Source: Microcaldota archaeon | GTDB taxonomy: Archaea; Micrarchaeota; Micrarchaeia; Anstonellales; Anstonellaceae | Direction: 5' to 3' | Length of the DNA: 43,398 bases | NCBI GenBank assembly: GCA_026396415.1 | Contig: JAPLWX010000037.1 | Span: 1-43,398 of the forward strand | Shown here: one piece after another, positions 7,288 to 15,850 of the stretch | How the letters are laid out: each line of letters starts with the position of its first letter | How positions within the stretch are numbered: the stretch's first letter is position 1 | Notes under the pieces: model-generated | Told to the model about the DNA's origin: nothing | What the model saw: only the letters and a program-made list of their open reading frames with translations | Databases searched by the model: none | Position numbers and translations under genes: made by a program

Positions 7288-7318
7288 TTTTATATTTCCT
7301 TACTGAGGAGAGGAGCAT

Positions 7319-7984
7319 ATGCGAAAAAGTCGATGTCTTTTAGGTCAGGCTGCCATTGAGTTGCCCTCGGGGGCAACCGATTTGTCGACGCATCGACAAA
7401 TGGTCCACTCGAGCCAATGCTCGAGTCGGACTGCTCGCCGCTTGTCTGGTCAAGCGGCGATTGAGTCGTCCTGCGGGACGACTGCTGGCAGCTTGCGTGC
7501 GCAAGCTGCCATGGAATATCTTGTTACCTACGGCTGGGCGCTTCTCGTGCTTTTCGTGGTGGTCGCCTACCTCCTCACATCAGGCGCGTTTTCCGCAAAC
7601 AGCTTTGCCGCGCAGGAGTGCGTGTTCCAGCCCGACCTGCCCTGCTCCCCCTACGTCCTCTACACCGAAAACGGCGCCACCGTGCTCAAATTCACCATCA
7701 CGAACGGGCTGGGCTTCCCGATAAGCATCTCGGAAATTAACTACACCACGACCGGGATAGGCGCCATAGGGAGGAGGGTTTATTTCGCAACACTGCCCGC
7801 CAACGCCCTCCCCTCAGGCGCAAGGATGAATTTCACGCAAGCCTTCCCTGACAGCCCGCAACCTTCGGAAAACGACTTCCGAACAATCTACGTGTCCCTC
7901 GCCTACCTCAACTGCAAGAGCTCGCCGTGCAGCGGCCCCTATGTGACCTCGGGCAGGATTTCGGCGGTTGTGCAGAAGAAATAG
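7319..7984 (+). CDS. Type IV pilin-like protein with expanded class III signal region
   Basis: The functional signal is RAQAAMEYL (Q62-E66) followed by a long hydrophobic helix (about residues 68-88), the hallmark of archaeal pilins cut by PibD/FlaK before the Q. The mature part is a 160-residue beta-rich extracellular domain with four Cys (in CVFQPDLPC and CKSSPC). Unusually, the n-region is about 60 residues and contains two extra GQAAIE motifs (Q10 and Q45) without a following hydrophobic stretch. The DNA of this part is packed with six hairpins. GGAGAGGAGC precedes the ATG, with a TATA box at 7286-7298. smc follows 65 bases after the stop. Confidence 0.8.
   Translation: MRKSRCLLGQAAIELPSGATDLSTHRQMVHSSQCSSRTARRLSGQAAIESSCGTTAGSLRAQAAMEYLVTYGWALLVLFVVVAYLLTSGAFSANSFAAQECVFQPDLPCSPYVLYTENGATVLKFTITNGLGFPISISEINYTTTGIGAIGRRVYFATLPANALPSGARMNFTQAFPDSPQPSENDFRTIYVSLAYLNCKSSPCSGPYVTSGRISAVVQKK
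7360..7510. repeat. Six back-to-back hairpins inside the pilin signal region
   Basis: Perfect stems with small loops, in order: 7360-7377 (GTTGCCC, loop TCGG), 7380-7401 (ATTTGTCGA, loop CGCA), 7407-7426 (ACTCGAGC, loop CAAT), 7435-7460 (TCGCCGCTTG, loop TCTGGT), 7464-7483 (AGTCGTCC, loop TGCG) and 7487-7510 (GGCAGCTTGC, loop GTGC). Spacers are 2-8 bases. The stems differ in sequence, the frame stays open, and the 3' arms of hairpins 4 and 6 encode the Gln-Ala-Ala of the repeated signal motif. Confidence 0.9.
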
Positions 7985-8049
7985 CGAACGACGCGCCCTT
8001 TTTAAAATTTCGCGCCCAATTCCCTGCAGGCGACCACGAGGGGCAAGAA

Positions 8050-11000
8050 ATGGTTTACATAAAGGGCTTGAAATTCCGCGGCTTCAAGTCATTCCGGCGC
8101 GCAGAGGCAAGCTTCACGAACGGCTACGTCTGCCTCGCAGGACCCAACGGCAGCGGCAAGTCCAATGTCACCGACGGCATACGCTTTGCGCTGGGCGAGG
8201 GCAGCCTCAAGGCGCTGCGCGCGAAAAAGGTCGCCGAGCTCGTGAACACGTCCTGCAAGTTCGCCGAGGTCACGCTGTTCATAGACGGCGAGCGCCAGTA
8301 CGAGATAAGGCGCGCGATAAACTCCGAGGGCAAGACGCTTTACAGGATAAACGGCAAGCGCTCCACGCGCACCCTTGTGATGGAGGAGCTGCGCCAGTAT
8401 GGCCTTGAGGCTGGCAGCCACAACATCATAGCGCAGGGCCAGGTCCAGAAAATCGTGGAGATGAACGCAAAGGAGCGCCGCCAGATAATAGACGGCACCG
8501 CAGGCATCGCCGAGTTCGACCAGAAAAAGGCCGAGGCTCTGGGCGAGCTTGGCACGGTGGAGCAGAAAATCACCGAGGCGTCAATCGTGCTTGGCGAGCG
8601 CGAGGCGAACCTCTCCATGCTTGAGCGCGAGAAGGACGACGCTCTCGCCTACACGGATGCGAATACAAACTTCAAGCGCTCCAAGGCATCCATGGCGAAT
8701 GCCGAGCACATCAAGCTCAACAGGAACTTCACCGACGCGGTGCAGAAGCACGCGGCGGCAAAGGAGGCGCTCGAGGAAATCGCCAAGCAGTCATCCGTGC
8801 TTTCCGGAAGGATTTCCGAGCTTGAGGCTGCGAAAAAGCCAATCATGGAGAAAATCGGCTCATCCTCCTCCCGCGAGGCTGCGCTTGCCGAGATACAGGA
8901 AATAAAGGTGTCTGTGGGAAGCGACAATGCCACCCTTTCAGAGCGCAGGCGCGAGGCTGCCAAGCTCGAAGGCGCGCAAAAGTCGTCCGATGCGCAGCTA
9001 TTGTCCATAAAAAAGCTGCAGAAGGAGGCAGAGGCAAAGGCGTCCGAGCTTGCCTCCCAGCTCGAAAAGCTCGGCGTGCAGGTATCCGAGCTTGAGAAAA
9101 AATCAGGCATGCAGTCCGACGCGGCCTCTGCGGAAATTGCGAAGAGGCTCGAGTTCCTCACTTCAGAAATCATGTCCCTCAAGGAGCAGCGCGCGTCAGC
9201 GGAAACCGCGGTGTCGGAAAAGGAAAAATCGCTTGGGGGCAGGCGCGAGGAGCTGCAGAGGCTCGCATCCGTGCTTGGCAGCGACTCGGAAGCGCGGCAG
9301 GAGGGCGAGCGGGGCGTGCTTGAAAAGGATGTGCTCTCGCACCAGAGGGCGCTTGACTCGCTTTTCGAGCAGGAAAAGCAGCTGAACAGGCAGCTTCCAG
9401 ACCTCGACAAGAGGCTCCTTTCCACAAAGGAGAGGGCCGCCACGCTGCGCGCGAACATCTCGCCCTCGGCAGGGAGCATCGCGCTTCGCGCCGTGGAGGA
9501 AATGAAGGCGAACGGCATGCGCGGGATATTCGGCACGGTGTCATCCCTGGTTTCGTGCGACTCCAAGTACACGGTCGCCATCGAGGCCGCGGCAGGCCAG
9601 CGCCTCAACTACGTGGTGGTGGACGATACCGACACGGCGATTGCGGCAATCGAGAAGCTCAAGTCCCAAAAGGCCGGCAGGTGCACATTCATCCCCCTTG
9701 ACATGCCCAGCCGCAGGGAAGACTCCGAGGCGGCATCAGGCGCGCAAAAAGCCACCGGCTGCCTAGGCTCCCTCATCGGCTTTGTGAAATACGATGCGGT
9801 TTACAAGAAGGCAATGGAATATGCGTTCTCGGAAACTCTCCTCTTCGACACCGTGCAAAGCGCCAAGAAGGCAGGCATAGGGAAGGCGCGCATGGTGAGC
9901 ATGGAGGGCGAGCTTTTGGAGCGCTCGGGCATCATCACAGGCGGCATGCAGAAAGGCTCGCTGCTGTCCAAAGGCGCGCTTGACAAGCTTGAGGCGGAGG
10001 CGGCATCGGTCGAGGCCGAGCGCAAGGAAATCTATTCCCGCCTCTATTCCATCCGCGAGGAAATGTCCTCGAAGAGGAAGGAGAAGGCGGATGCCGAGGT
10101 CGCGCTTCGCGGCATGGAAATCGAGATGGAAAGCATGCTGGCCCGCCGCGAGGGCGCGAAGAAGGCGCGCGAGGCAATGGCCGAGATAGAGGGCGCCATC
10201 AAATCATCCGAAAAGGAGATTGCCATCCTGAAAAAGCGCGCGGCCGAAATATCCTCCAAGCTCGAGGAATGCTCGTCCCAGCACACGCGGGAGAAGGAAA
10301 AGCAGTCAGCCGCGCAGGAAAGCGCCAAGAAGGCGGATTCCGAGGCCCAGAAGAAATTCCAGTCCCTCCTTTCGCAGCGCTCGTCGCTCGAGGCGCAATC
10401 CGCTGCCAGGCGCGAGGAGGCCGAGAGGCTTTCAGGGGAGCTTGCGGCGAAAAAGTCCGAGGCGGAAGAGGCGGCGAAAACCCTCTCCTCCTGCAAAAAG
10501 GACGCCGCGGAGCTTGCCGAAAAAATCTCCAAATCCGAAAAAACCCTCAGGGAAAAGGAGGCGCACCTTTCCGAAATAAGCGCGGCATCCCAAAAGCTCA
10601 TGGCAAAGTTGACCGAGCTTGAAGGGCAGATAAAGGATGTTGCGACGCAGCTTGGCAAGGTGAAGGCGGACGAGGAGAAGAAGAACCGCGAAATGGTGGC
10701 GCTTGACGCCAACCGCCAGATAATAGAGCAGAGGCTGTCCGACATCAAGGCCGAGCTTGACCAATACCTGAGCGTCCCCACAATCGACGCCACGAGGGCC
10801 GAGCTTGAGGAGCTTGCCAGGGCCAGCCAGGCCAAGATGGAGGCGCTTGGCAGCGTGAACCTGCGCGCTCCCGAGCTTTACGAGCAGAAGAAAAAGGAGA
10901 TTGACGACGTGAAGTCGCGCGTGGAGTCGCTTTCAGGCGAGAAGAACGCGGTGCTTCATATGATGGACGAGATAGACGCGAGGAAGCGCGCGATATTCCT

Positions 11001-11466
11001 TTCCACATTCACCTCTGTGAACGACAACTTCCGGAAGCTTTTCGGCTTTGCCTTCAAGGGCGGGGAGGCCACGCTGCTCCTCGAAAAGCCCTCCTCCCCC
11101 TTTGAAGGGGGCCTGCACGTGAAGGTGCGCGAGGAAAACCGCGACAAGTACCTCGACTCCATGTCGGGCGGGGAGAAATCCCTGGTCGCGCTCATGTTCA
11201 TATTCGCCATCCAGATGCACAAGGCCGCGCCGTTCTACATACTCGACGAGGCCGATGCCGCGCTTGACAAGGAGAACAGCAAGAAGCTCGCGGACCTGAT
11301 AAAGCAGCTGTCGGGCAAGACGCAGTTCATCGTGGTCACGCACAACGACACCGTGCTCTCGAACGCCGATGTCGCGCTCGGCGTCACGCGCACCGAGGAC
11401 GGGAGCAAGATAGTCGGCGTGCAGCTCACGGCAATGGCGTCGGTCGCGAAGGCAAAGACGGCGTGA
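8050..11466 (+). CDS. smc: Chromosome segregation/condensation ATPase SMC
   Basis: 1138 residues, normal for archaeal SMC. Order: Walker A GPNGSGKSN (residues 31-39), a long coiled coil, a hinge domain near residues 485-640 (GIFGTVSSLV, AIEAAAGQRLNYVVVDD, ITGGMQKGS), a second coiled coil, then the ABC signature LDSMSGGEKSLVALM and Walker B FYILDEADAALD, ending with a D-loop and VVTHND switch. SMC dimers bind kleisin (ScpA) and organise and separate chromosomes. ATG 8050 is chosen over upstream codons because GAGGGG lies 7 bases before it and a TATA-like TTTTTAAAA is at about 8000; the upstream frame overlaps the pilin gene. No scpA lies next to it. Confidence 0.95.
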   Translation: MVYIKGLKFRGFKSFRRAEASFTNGYVCLAGPNGSGKSNVTDGIRFALGEGSLKALRAKKVAELVNTSCKFAEVTLFIDGERQYEIRRAINSEGKTLYRINGKRSTRTLVMEELRQYGLEAGSHNIIAQGQVQKIVEMNAKERRQIIDGTAGIAEFDQKKAEALGELGTVEQKITEASIVLGEREANLSMLEREKDDALAYTDANTNFKRSKASMANAEHIKLNRNFTDAVQKHAAAKEALEEIAKQSSVLSGRISELEAAKKPIMEKIGSSSSREAALAEIQEIKVSVGSDNATLSERRREAAKLEGAQKSSDAQLLSIKKLQKEAEAKASELASQLEKLGVQVSELEKKSGMQSDAASAEIAKRLEFLTSEIMSLKEQRASAETAVSEKEKSLGGRREELQRLASVLGSDSEARQEGERGVLEKDVLSHQRALDSLFEQEKQLNRQLPDLDKRLLSTKERAATLRANISPSAGSIALRAVEEMKANGMRGIFGTVSSLVSCDSKYTVAIEAAAGQRLNYVVVDDTDTAIAAIEKLKSQKAGRCTFIPLDMPSRREDSEAASGAQKATGCLGSLIGFVKYDAVYKKAMEYAFSETLLFDTVQSAKKAGIGKARMVSMEGELLERSGIITGGMQKGSLLSKGALDKLEAEAASVEAERKEIYSRLYSIREEMSSKRKEKADAEVALRGMEIEMESMLARREGAKKAREAMAEIEGAIKSSEKEIAILKKRAAEISSKLEECSSQHTREKEKQSAAQESAKKADSEAQKKFQSLLSQRSSLEAQSAARREEAERLSGELAAKKSEAEEAAKTLSSCKKDAAELAEKISKSEKTLREKEAHLSEISAASQKLMAKLTELEGQIKDVATQLGKVKADEEKKNREMVALDANRQIIEQRLSDIKAELDQYLSVPTIDATRAELEELARASQAKMEALGSVNLRAPELYEQKKKEIDDVKSRVESLSGEKNAVLHMMDEIDARKRAIFLSTFTSVNDNFRKLFGFAFKGGEATLLLEKPSSPFEGGLHVKVREENRDKYLDSMSGGEKSLVALMFIFAIQMHKAAPFYILDEADAALDKENSKKLADLIKQLSGKTQFIVVTHNDTVLSNADVALGVTRTEDGSKIVGVQLTAMASVAKAKTA

Positions 11467-11655
11467 TTAAAGGTGAAAAGGGATAAGTGAAAAAGAAAAA
11501 AAGGCGTTTAATCCAACGTTACTCTTTTTTCCAAACCAAGTCGCCTGCTGCATTGAAAATGGCCTTTTCTGCATCATAATAATCTTCTGGCAACACAACC
11601 TAAGTGCATGCGTCTTTTCAAAAACATTAATCTGCCCGCGAAAAAGCGCCGCTCC
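11467..11655. other. Intergenic stretch with possible gene remnant
   Basis: This 189-bp gap separates convergent smc and the lipoprotein gene. A-rich and T-rich runs (11492-11502, 11523-11530) could terminate smc. On the minus strand 11596-11519 has a GTG-initiated frame ending PEDYYDAEKAIFNA then AGDLVWKKE and stop. The composition looks protein-like, but an upstream TAG and the 25-residue length suggest a decayed 3' fragment. Confidence 0.3.
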
Positions 11656-12741
11656 CTAGTTGGCTGCGGCCGGATTGTAAGGTATCACTTCATAGTTGCC
11701 TACCCAGTCCGCATAGACCTCGACCGTGCCGTTCCTGTCCGTCCTCCATACATTGTAATTTTTCAATGCAAGCCTGGTGAGCGTGGTTTGCGAGGGCAGC
11801 CCATCCCCATTTGCGCCAACGGATATTATCACGTCTTCAAGCGCCGAGTTTCCATCGATAAGCAGGGACGAGTCGGGCCTCCCTTCCCCGTGCTTGAAAA
11901 ACGTGGCAACAGGGCAGGATGTTTTCACGCCCCTTCCAATCAGGGAAACCTCCATCTCCTGCACAGTCGGGTTGAGGAGCATGGCGCAGAACTTGCCCGA
12001 GCCCAGGCGCATCACAATGGCGTCGGATTCAGGGCTGCCTTTCATCCTCTGCTTTGCGGGATTGAGTATCCTGATGTCAAGCCCGTTCACCGTGAGGTTG
12101 TCGCCTTCCTGCGGGTGCTTCACGGTTATCCTTTTCTGGGCAACCGCTGCAAGGGCCGCGGCGTATTTCTCCGAGGACGGCGCCACGTTGTTGTCCCAAA
12201 ACTCGTCGACCTGGTAGCCGTAAACCATGTCTTCCATCCCGTCGATTGCGCCCGGGTCGTCGTGCGTGGCAACAAGCACGTTTATCCTCCCGATGAAAAG
12301 CTCGTCCAGCATTTTCCTCACGGGCAGGAAATTCCCTGCATCGATAAGCATGGTGAACGAGCCCTTCCTCACAAGCACGGCGTCCGCGTTCGAGTCGTTT
12401 ATCACATAGATGTAGAGCGGCTCGAACGGCGTGCTCTTTATGGAAAATGCCCCGTCGCCTATCCTGTCCGACACGTTCCTGCCAGCCACGGCCGGCGCTT
12501 CTGTCGCCACTGTCCGGTTTTCAGAGGATGCATTGCTTTCATTTGCCGCAGTTTGGTTGCCCCATGCAGCCGGCACATCCGGCACTGCTGGCGTGGACGG
12601 CGGGGAAGGGATGGATGGCGGCTGCGGAAAAGAGCCGGAAGCATTCGGCTGCGCCGGCGGCTGCGGCGCGCCCGGAAGCGCGCACCCGAAAAGCGCAATC
12701 AGCGCAAGCGCGCACAGCGCTGCCAAAAGGGAAGCTTTCAT
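11656..12741 (-). CDS. Secreted lipoprotein with ComEC-like metallo-beta-lactamase domain
   Basis: 361 residues. The N-terminus is a lipoprotein signal (ALIALFGC, Cys at about 20), followed by a Pro/Ala/Ser/Asn-rich linker (to about residue 85) and a domain like the ComEC/Rec2 C-terminal metallo-hydrolase: ADAVLVRKGSFTMLIDAGN, then LVATHDDPGAIDGME, and later LNPAKQRMKGSPESDAIVMRL. In active members the second motif is THxDxDHIGG; here the histidine after the second Asp is replaced, so zinc binding may be altered or lost. No competence channel domain is present. It probably acts on the cell surface; the substrate is unknown. Confidence 0.7.
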   Translation of the reverse strand: MKASLLAALCALALIALFGCALPGAPQPPAQPNASGSFPQPPSIPSPPSTPAVPDVPAAWGNQTAANESNASSENRTVATEAPAVAGRNVSDRIGDGAFSIKSTPFEPLYIYVINDSNADAVLVRKGSFTMLIDAGNFLPVRKMLDELFIGRINVLVATHDDPGAIDGMEDMVYGYQVDEFWDNNVAPSSEKYAAALAAVAQKRITVKHPQEGDNLTVNGLDIRILNPAKQRMKGSPESDAIVMRLGSGKFCAMLLNPTVQEMEVSLIGRGVKTSCPVATFFKHGEGRPDSSLLIDGNSALEDVIISVGANGDGLPSQTTLTRLALKNYNVWRTDRNGTVEVYADWVGNYEVIPYNPAAAN

Positions 12742-12780
12742 GGCTCATCTTTCGCGCGCCAATCTTAAAAAACGCGCGCA

Positions 12781-13308
12781 TCATGCCTTTTTGGCATGCA
12801 ACGTGAGCTTGGTATTGTTCAGCGGTGTAAGCTCCATCCTGCCTGAAAGCGTGCTGACTGCGGATCTGACCAATGGGTTGCCTGGCACTTTTGGCTGCAC
12901 CATGCAAGGCATTTCCAGCGTCAGTTTCCTGCTGTGCTTGTTGTAGTCGACCTGCAGCAGCATGTCCTTCCTGTCGTATGTTTTCATGCCTGAAATGAGG
13001 ATAAGCGCCCAGAGCTCCGGAAATAGGTTGCCATCCAGCTCCAAGCCAGGCGGGACATCCTGCGAAAAGTGGACGCGCACCTGCACGCCATTTTTGGCTG
13101 CAGGCTTGGCAGCATCCAGAATCTTTCCCTTCAGCTTATCAAGCGAGTGTTCCGTCTTCACCAGGCCAGTCTCGTGCAGAATCAGGTTTGAGGCGGTGCG
13201 CCCAAACTGCCCCAGCGCCTTCCTTTCCTGCGCATTGGCGGGCTTTATCGCCTTCTCAAGCTCCTTCCTTTCCTTGCGGTGCGGAACCCATGCCCAGAGA
13301 AATCCCAT
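12781..13308 (-). CDS. Hypothetical protein, 175 aa (possible GHKL-like fold)
   Basis: Not recognised with confidence. ATG 13308 is preferred over the in-frame TTG at 13311, with GGGGTG just upstream. The first half is helical and basic (HRKERKELEKAIKPANAQER). The second half alternates helices and strands (GVQVRVHFSQDVPPGLELDG, FPELWALILISGMKTY, SRKLTLEMP, GRMELTPLNNTKLTLH) in an order faintly like a degenerate GHKL ATPase domain, without a clear N-box or G-boxes. It lies on the same strand as the similar-looking 257-aa gene upstream (13404-14177), about 95 bases away. Confidence 0.6.
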   Translation of the reverse strand: MGFLWAWVPHRKERKELEKAIKPANAQERKALGQFGRTASNLILHETGLVKTEHSLDKLKGKILDAAKPAAKNGVQVRVHFSQDVPPGLELDGNLFPELWALILISGMKTYDRKDMLLQVDYNKHSRKLTLEMPCMVQPKVPGNPLVRSAVSTLSGRMELTPLNNTKLTLHAKKA

Positions 13309-13403
13309 CAAAACACCCCGATGGGCACTTCATGTGCAGGCAAGGGATTAAAAATCCCGCCCAATCCCGCGTGGGCAGGGAAAAAGGAAAGCAGGAAAAA
13401 AAG

Positions 13404-14177
13404 CTACTTGGATTCCTTGAGGTATATCGAGGTCTCGCCGCCGTCTTGGACGCTATTTCCGCATATGCGGAATCCTCCCATCGATTCCGCCAGCCTCAGC
13501 AGGGTTTCGGCGTGCTCGTTCACGCGCGGCTTCACCCTGACCACAATCGCCCCGCCATCAGTCTGATAAATATCCAGGCTGGGCGTCACCTTGTCAACAA
13601 GCGAGGCATGGAGCATTGCCCCCACGGTCATTTCAAAAATCACCTGGTTGACCATATAATTCTTCGGCACAAGCGCATCCTCCTGCGGCACCACTGAAAT
13701 GCCAGTGGCTTTTGTGAAAGCGCCTGCTGCACGGCACGCCATGTTCACAATGCCTTCATTGTCCGTCTTCATTTCCAATGGCTTTATCTGCGCTCCTGCC
13801 ATATTGCAAATCTGCTTGAAAAGGCCAGGCATTGCTAATTCATGCAGGGCCATTTGGCTCCTGCCAGTCTCAAGCGAAAAAAGCCATTTCGCCATCTCTA
13901 GCTGCTTCTCCGCCTCTTCCAGCTCGCCGAGTTTGGCATCAAGGTCACGCAGCGTGGTTTTGTGCTTATCGCTGGATGCTCCCGCTTCGGTGCGAAGCTT
14001 CGCCATTCCCTGGAACGTCGGCAGAGCCTCAACGCCTGCATCGTAAAGGCGGCTGGACTTGGATTTGAATAAGATGTCAAAAAAAGTCATCTTGCCGTTC
14101 TTCCGCCTTTCCCGGTATGCCTGGTAGCGCGCGTTCTTGCCGTCGAATTTCGCCATCACTCTTGCAGCATCGGCCAT
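13404..14177 (-). CDS. Hypothetical protein, 257 aa, with coiled coil and GHKL-like C-terminus
   Basis: The N-terminal part is basic (FDGKNARYQAYRERRKNGK), followed by a coiled coil (about residues 70-100, LRDLDAKLGELEEAEKQLEM). The C-terminal half has N-box-like NQVIFEMTVGAMLHASL, strands DIYQTDGGAIVVRVKP, and an ending LRLAESMGGFRICGNS then GGETSIYL, which resembles the last part of histidine-kinase ATPase domains. ATP-binding residues are not complete, so catalysis is doubtful. Start 14177 follows GGTGGGAG; ATG 14189 is the alternative. A TATA-like TATTTAAAAC is at 14209-14218. It may form a unit with the 175-aa gene downstream. Confidence 0.6.
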   Translation of the reverse strand: MADAARVMAKFDGKNARYQAYRERRKNGKMTFFDILFKSKSSRLYDAGVEALPTFQGMAKLRTEAGASSDKHKTTLRDLDAKLGELEEAEKQLEMAKWLFSLETGRSQMALHELAMPGLFKQICNMAGAQIKPLEMKTDNEGIVNMACRAAGAFTKATGISVVPQEDALVPKNYMVNQVIFEMTVGAMLHASLVDKVTPSLDIYQTDGGAIVVRVKPRVNEHAETLLRLAESMGGFRICGNSVQDGGETSIYLKESK

Positions 14178-14329
14178 TCTCCCACCCATCCCTAAATCTG
14201 ACCACAAGTATTTAAAACGGTTCCCAGTCCCGCCGCGCGTGCGCTGGGGAATGGGAAACAAAAAAGGAGAACCCGTTCACTCTCCGAACGACTGCGGATG
14301 CGCTGAACCTGGCTGCCTCAAGCCCGCAG

Positions 14330-14848
14330 TCATTCGCCGTGGTTGGTAAGCTCCTTCTCAAGCTTGTCAAGCTGGCGGGACACGCGCTCCATTGTCTGCC
14401 TGATGCCTGCAATCTCGAACTTGATGGACTGCAGGTACACCTTGTCAAACACGATGGTGGGCTTGGGAAGCATCACTTCCTGCGAAGGCATGGCGGGCGC
14501 GTTTTCATCCTTTATGAAGTTCACGCTGTCCTCTATCCTTCTCGGGACCACCGGCGCCACGAATTCCTCCTCGCGTTTTGCAGGCTTGGCCATCCTGCCC
14601 GCAGGCTTGGAAGCGGGCTTTCCCTTTGTAGCAGGCTTTGCCTTCGAGGCTGATGCCTTTTCCTGCGCCCTCATGTGCCCGCGCGCAGCCTTCACCCACT
14701 TTTTCACGTTTGAGAACGATGCGAACTTGTTGGTCCTTGTCGCCTTGTAGACCTCTTCGCGGATATCCGTAAGCTTTTCCGTGTTTATTGGCTGGTCGCC
14801 GATGCGGCGCAGCTTCGCTGCCACTATTTTGATTATTTTTTCGTCCAT
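14330..14848 (-). CDS. Hypothetical protein, 172 aa, Lys/Ala-rich linker and C-terminal coiled coil
   Basis: Not recognised. Three parts are visible: an N-terminal helical domain (residues 1-60, KIIKIVAAKLRRIGDQPI, EVYKATRTNKFASFSNVKKW), a low-complexity basic linker rich in Lys, Ala and Pro (residues 62-92), and a C-terminal helix with heptad-like spacing (KFEIAGIRQTMERVSRQLDK). The basic linker suggests nucleic-acid binding, but that is inference. An AAAGGTGG ribosome site precedes the ATG at 14848. Confidence 0.65.
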   Translation of the reverse strand: MDEKIIKIVAAKLRRIGDQPINTEKLTDIREEVYKATRTNKFASFSNVKKWVKAARGHMRAQEKASASKAKPATKGKPASKPAGRMAKPAKREEEFVAPVVPRRIEDSVNFIKDENAPAMPSQEVMLPKPTIVFDKVYLQSIKFEIAGIRQTMERVSRQLDKLEKELTNHGE

Positions 14849-14911
14849 TTTACCACCTTTTCAGGAACCATAAATTAGAAGCGCCCGCTTTTCACGCGTC
14901 AAAAGTTTATA

Positions 14912-15604
14912 TTATGCACTGTTTTCGCCCCCAGTTTCCCCTGTTCTGCCCCGGGCTGGCATATAGCGCGTGGAGAGCAGCTTCCTCAGCTCGGACGCCT
15001 TCTTCTCCCCGATCCTGCCGACCTCGCGAAGCTCGCTTTCAGGCGCGCTCATCACGTTTTCCACAGTGTCAAAATACTTGAGAAGCGCCTCTGCAAGCGC
15101 AGGCCCCACATTCGGCAAGGCTTCCACCACCGCGCGCTGCCGCTCAGCCACGGAACGCGCCTTCCGCTTGGCGTAGACCGGCGCGGCGCGGGACTTTGCC
15201 ACCTGCTCGTGGTGCGCCAGCGCATAGAGCATCTCCGCGGTGGCCGGCGGGGAGCGGGTGAAGAATAGCGCGCAGCCGAAGTCCGAGATGAGCGAGGCAT
15301 AGGCGCCAAGAAGCGCGCTGCGGGACAGCCTGCTGCCCTCAGGCGCGTCGCCCTCCACGATGATTACCACCCGTGGAAGCGCCGCGCACAAATCCGAAGC
15401 CTGCGCAAAAAGCCTGCCATCCACCACGGACGATTCGAAATCCGCGCGGGTCTTCCTCTCCGCCACAAGCCTGTCCGACAGGAGATAGTCCCCAATCTCG
15501 AGCTGGCGCACCTCGATTTCCGCGCCCTGCGCCTCAAGCGCGTCGCACACCGAGTCGGGCTCGCGGGTGTCCACCATGATTTTGGGTTTTTTCTCCTCAG
15601 GCAT
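14912..15604 (-). CDS. ERCC4/XPF-family structure-specific nuclease
   Basis: 230 residues: an ERCC4 nuclease domain (about residues 8-135) with the catalytic pattern GDYLLSDRLVAERKTRADF (GDx...ERKxxxD), then two helix-hairpin-helix motifs (ALPNVGPALAEALLKYF and LREVGRIGEKKASELRKLL). This is the C-terminal half of archaeal Hef/XPF without the helicase. The family cuts branched DNA (3' flaps, forks) as dimers in repair and replication restart. ATG 15604 is chosen: a TTTTTAATTTA TATA-like element is at 15622-15634 and the frame upstream lacks signals. The promoter lies inside the end of the small gene upstream. Confidence 0.9.
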   Translation of the reverse strand: MPEEKKPKIMVDTREPDSVCDALEAQGAEIEVRQLEIGDYLLSDRLVAERKTRADFESSVVDGRLFAQASDLCAALPRVVIIVEGDAPEGSRLSRSALLGAYASLISDFGCALFFTRSPPATAEMLYALAHHEQVAKSRAAPVYAKRKARSVAERQRAVVEALPNVGPALAEALLKYFDTVENVMSAPESELREVGRIGEKKASELRKLLSTRYMPARGRTGETGGENSA

Positions 15605-15626
15605 GATGGAAAATATGGAGGGTAAA

Positions 15627-15770
15627 TTAAAAAGCGAGGCGCTCTGCAATTGCCTTGACAAAGGATTCGTCGCTGTCGCCGACCATGGAAAGAAATCTAG
15701 GGTCTTCTTTCACGAGCTTCAGGAAAGCGCTGTTGCTGCTGCTTACAGTTTCTGCAAGGGTGAGCGCCAT
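15627..15770 (-). CDS. Small hypothetical protein, 47 aa
   Basis: The frame MALTLAETVSSSNSAFLKLV continues with EDPRFLSMVGDSDESFVKA and ends IAERLAF. A TTTTTTTAAAAC TATA-like box (about 15786-15796) sits 20-25 bases before the ATG, as for a leaderless mRNA. The peptide is amphipathic and helical, with no membrane helix. It ends 22 bases before the ERCC4 nuclease start on the same strand, so cotranscription is likely. I do not recognise it. Confidence 0.5.
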   Translation of the reverse strand: MALTLAETVSSSNSAFLKLVKEDPRFLSMVGDSDESFVKAIAERLAF

Positions 15771-15850
15771 CTTATCACGCATTTTTGTTTTAAAAAAAGG
15801 GAGCATGTGTCATTTTTGTGCCTATTCTCCACGTCGGATAAACATACTCC

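Noticed and set aside
7345-7510. CRISPR array or integron attC sites in the pilin gene
   Set aside because: The repeats are inverted pairs with different sequences, not direct repeats with spacers, and no cas gene or integrase lies nearby.
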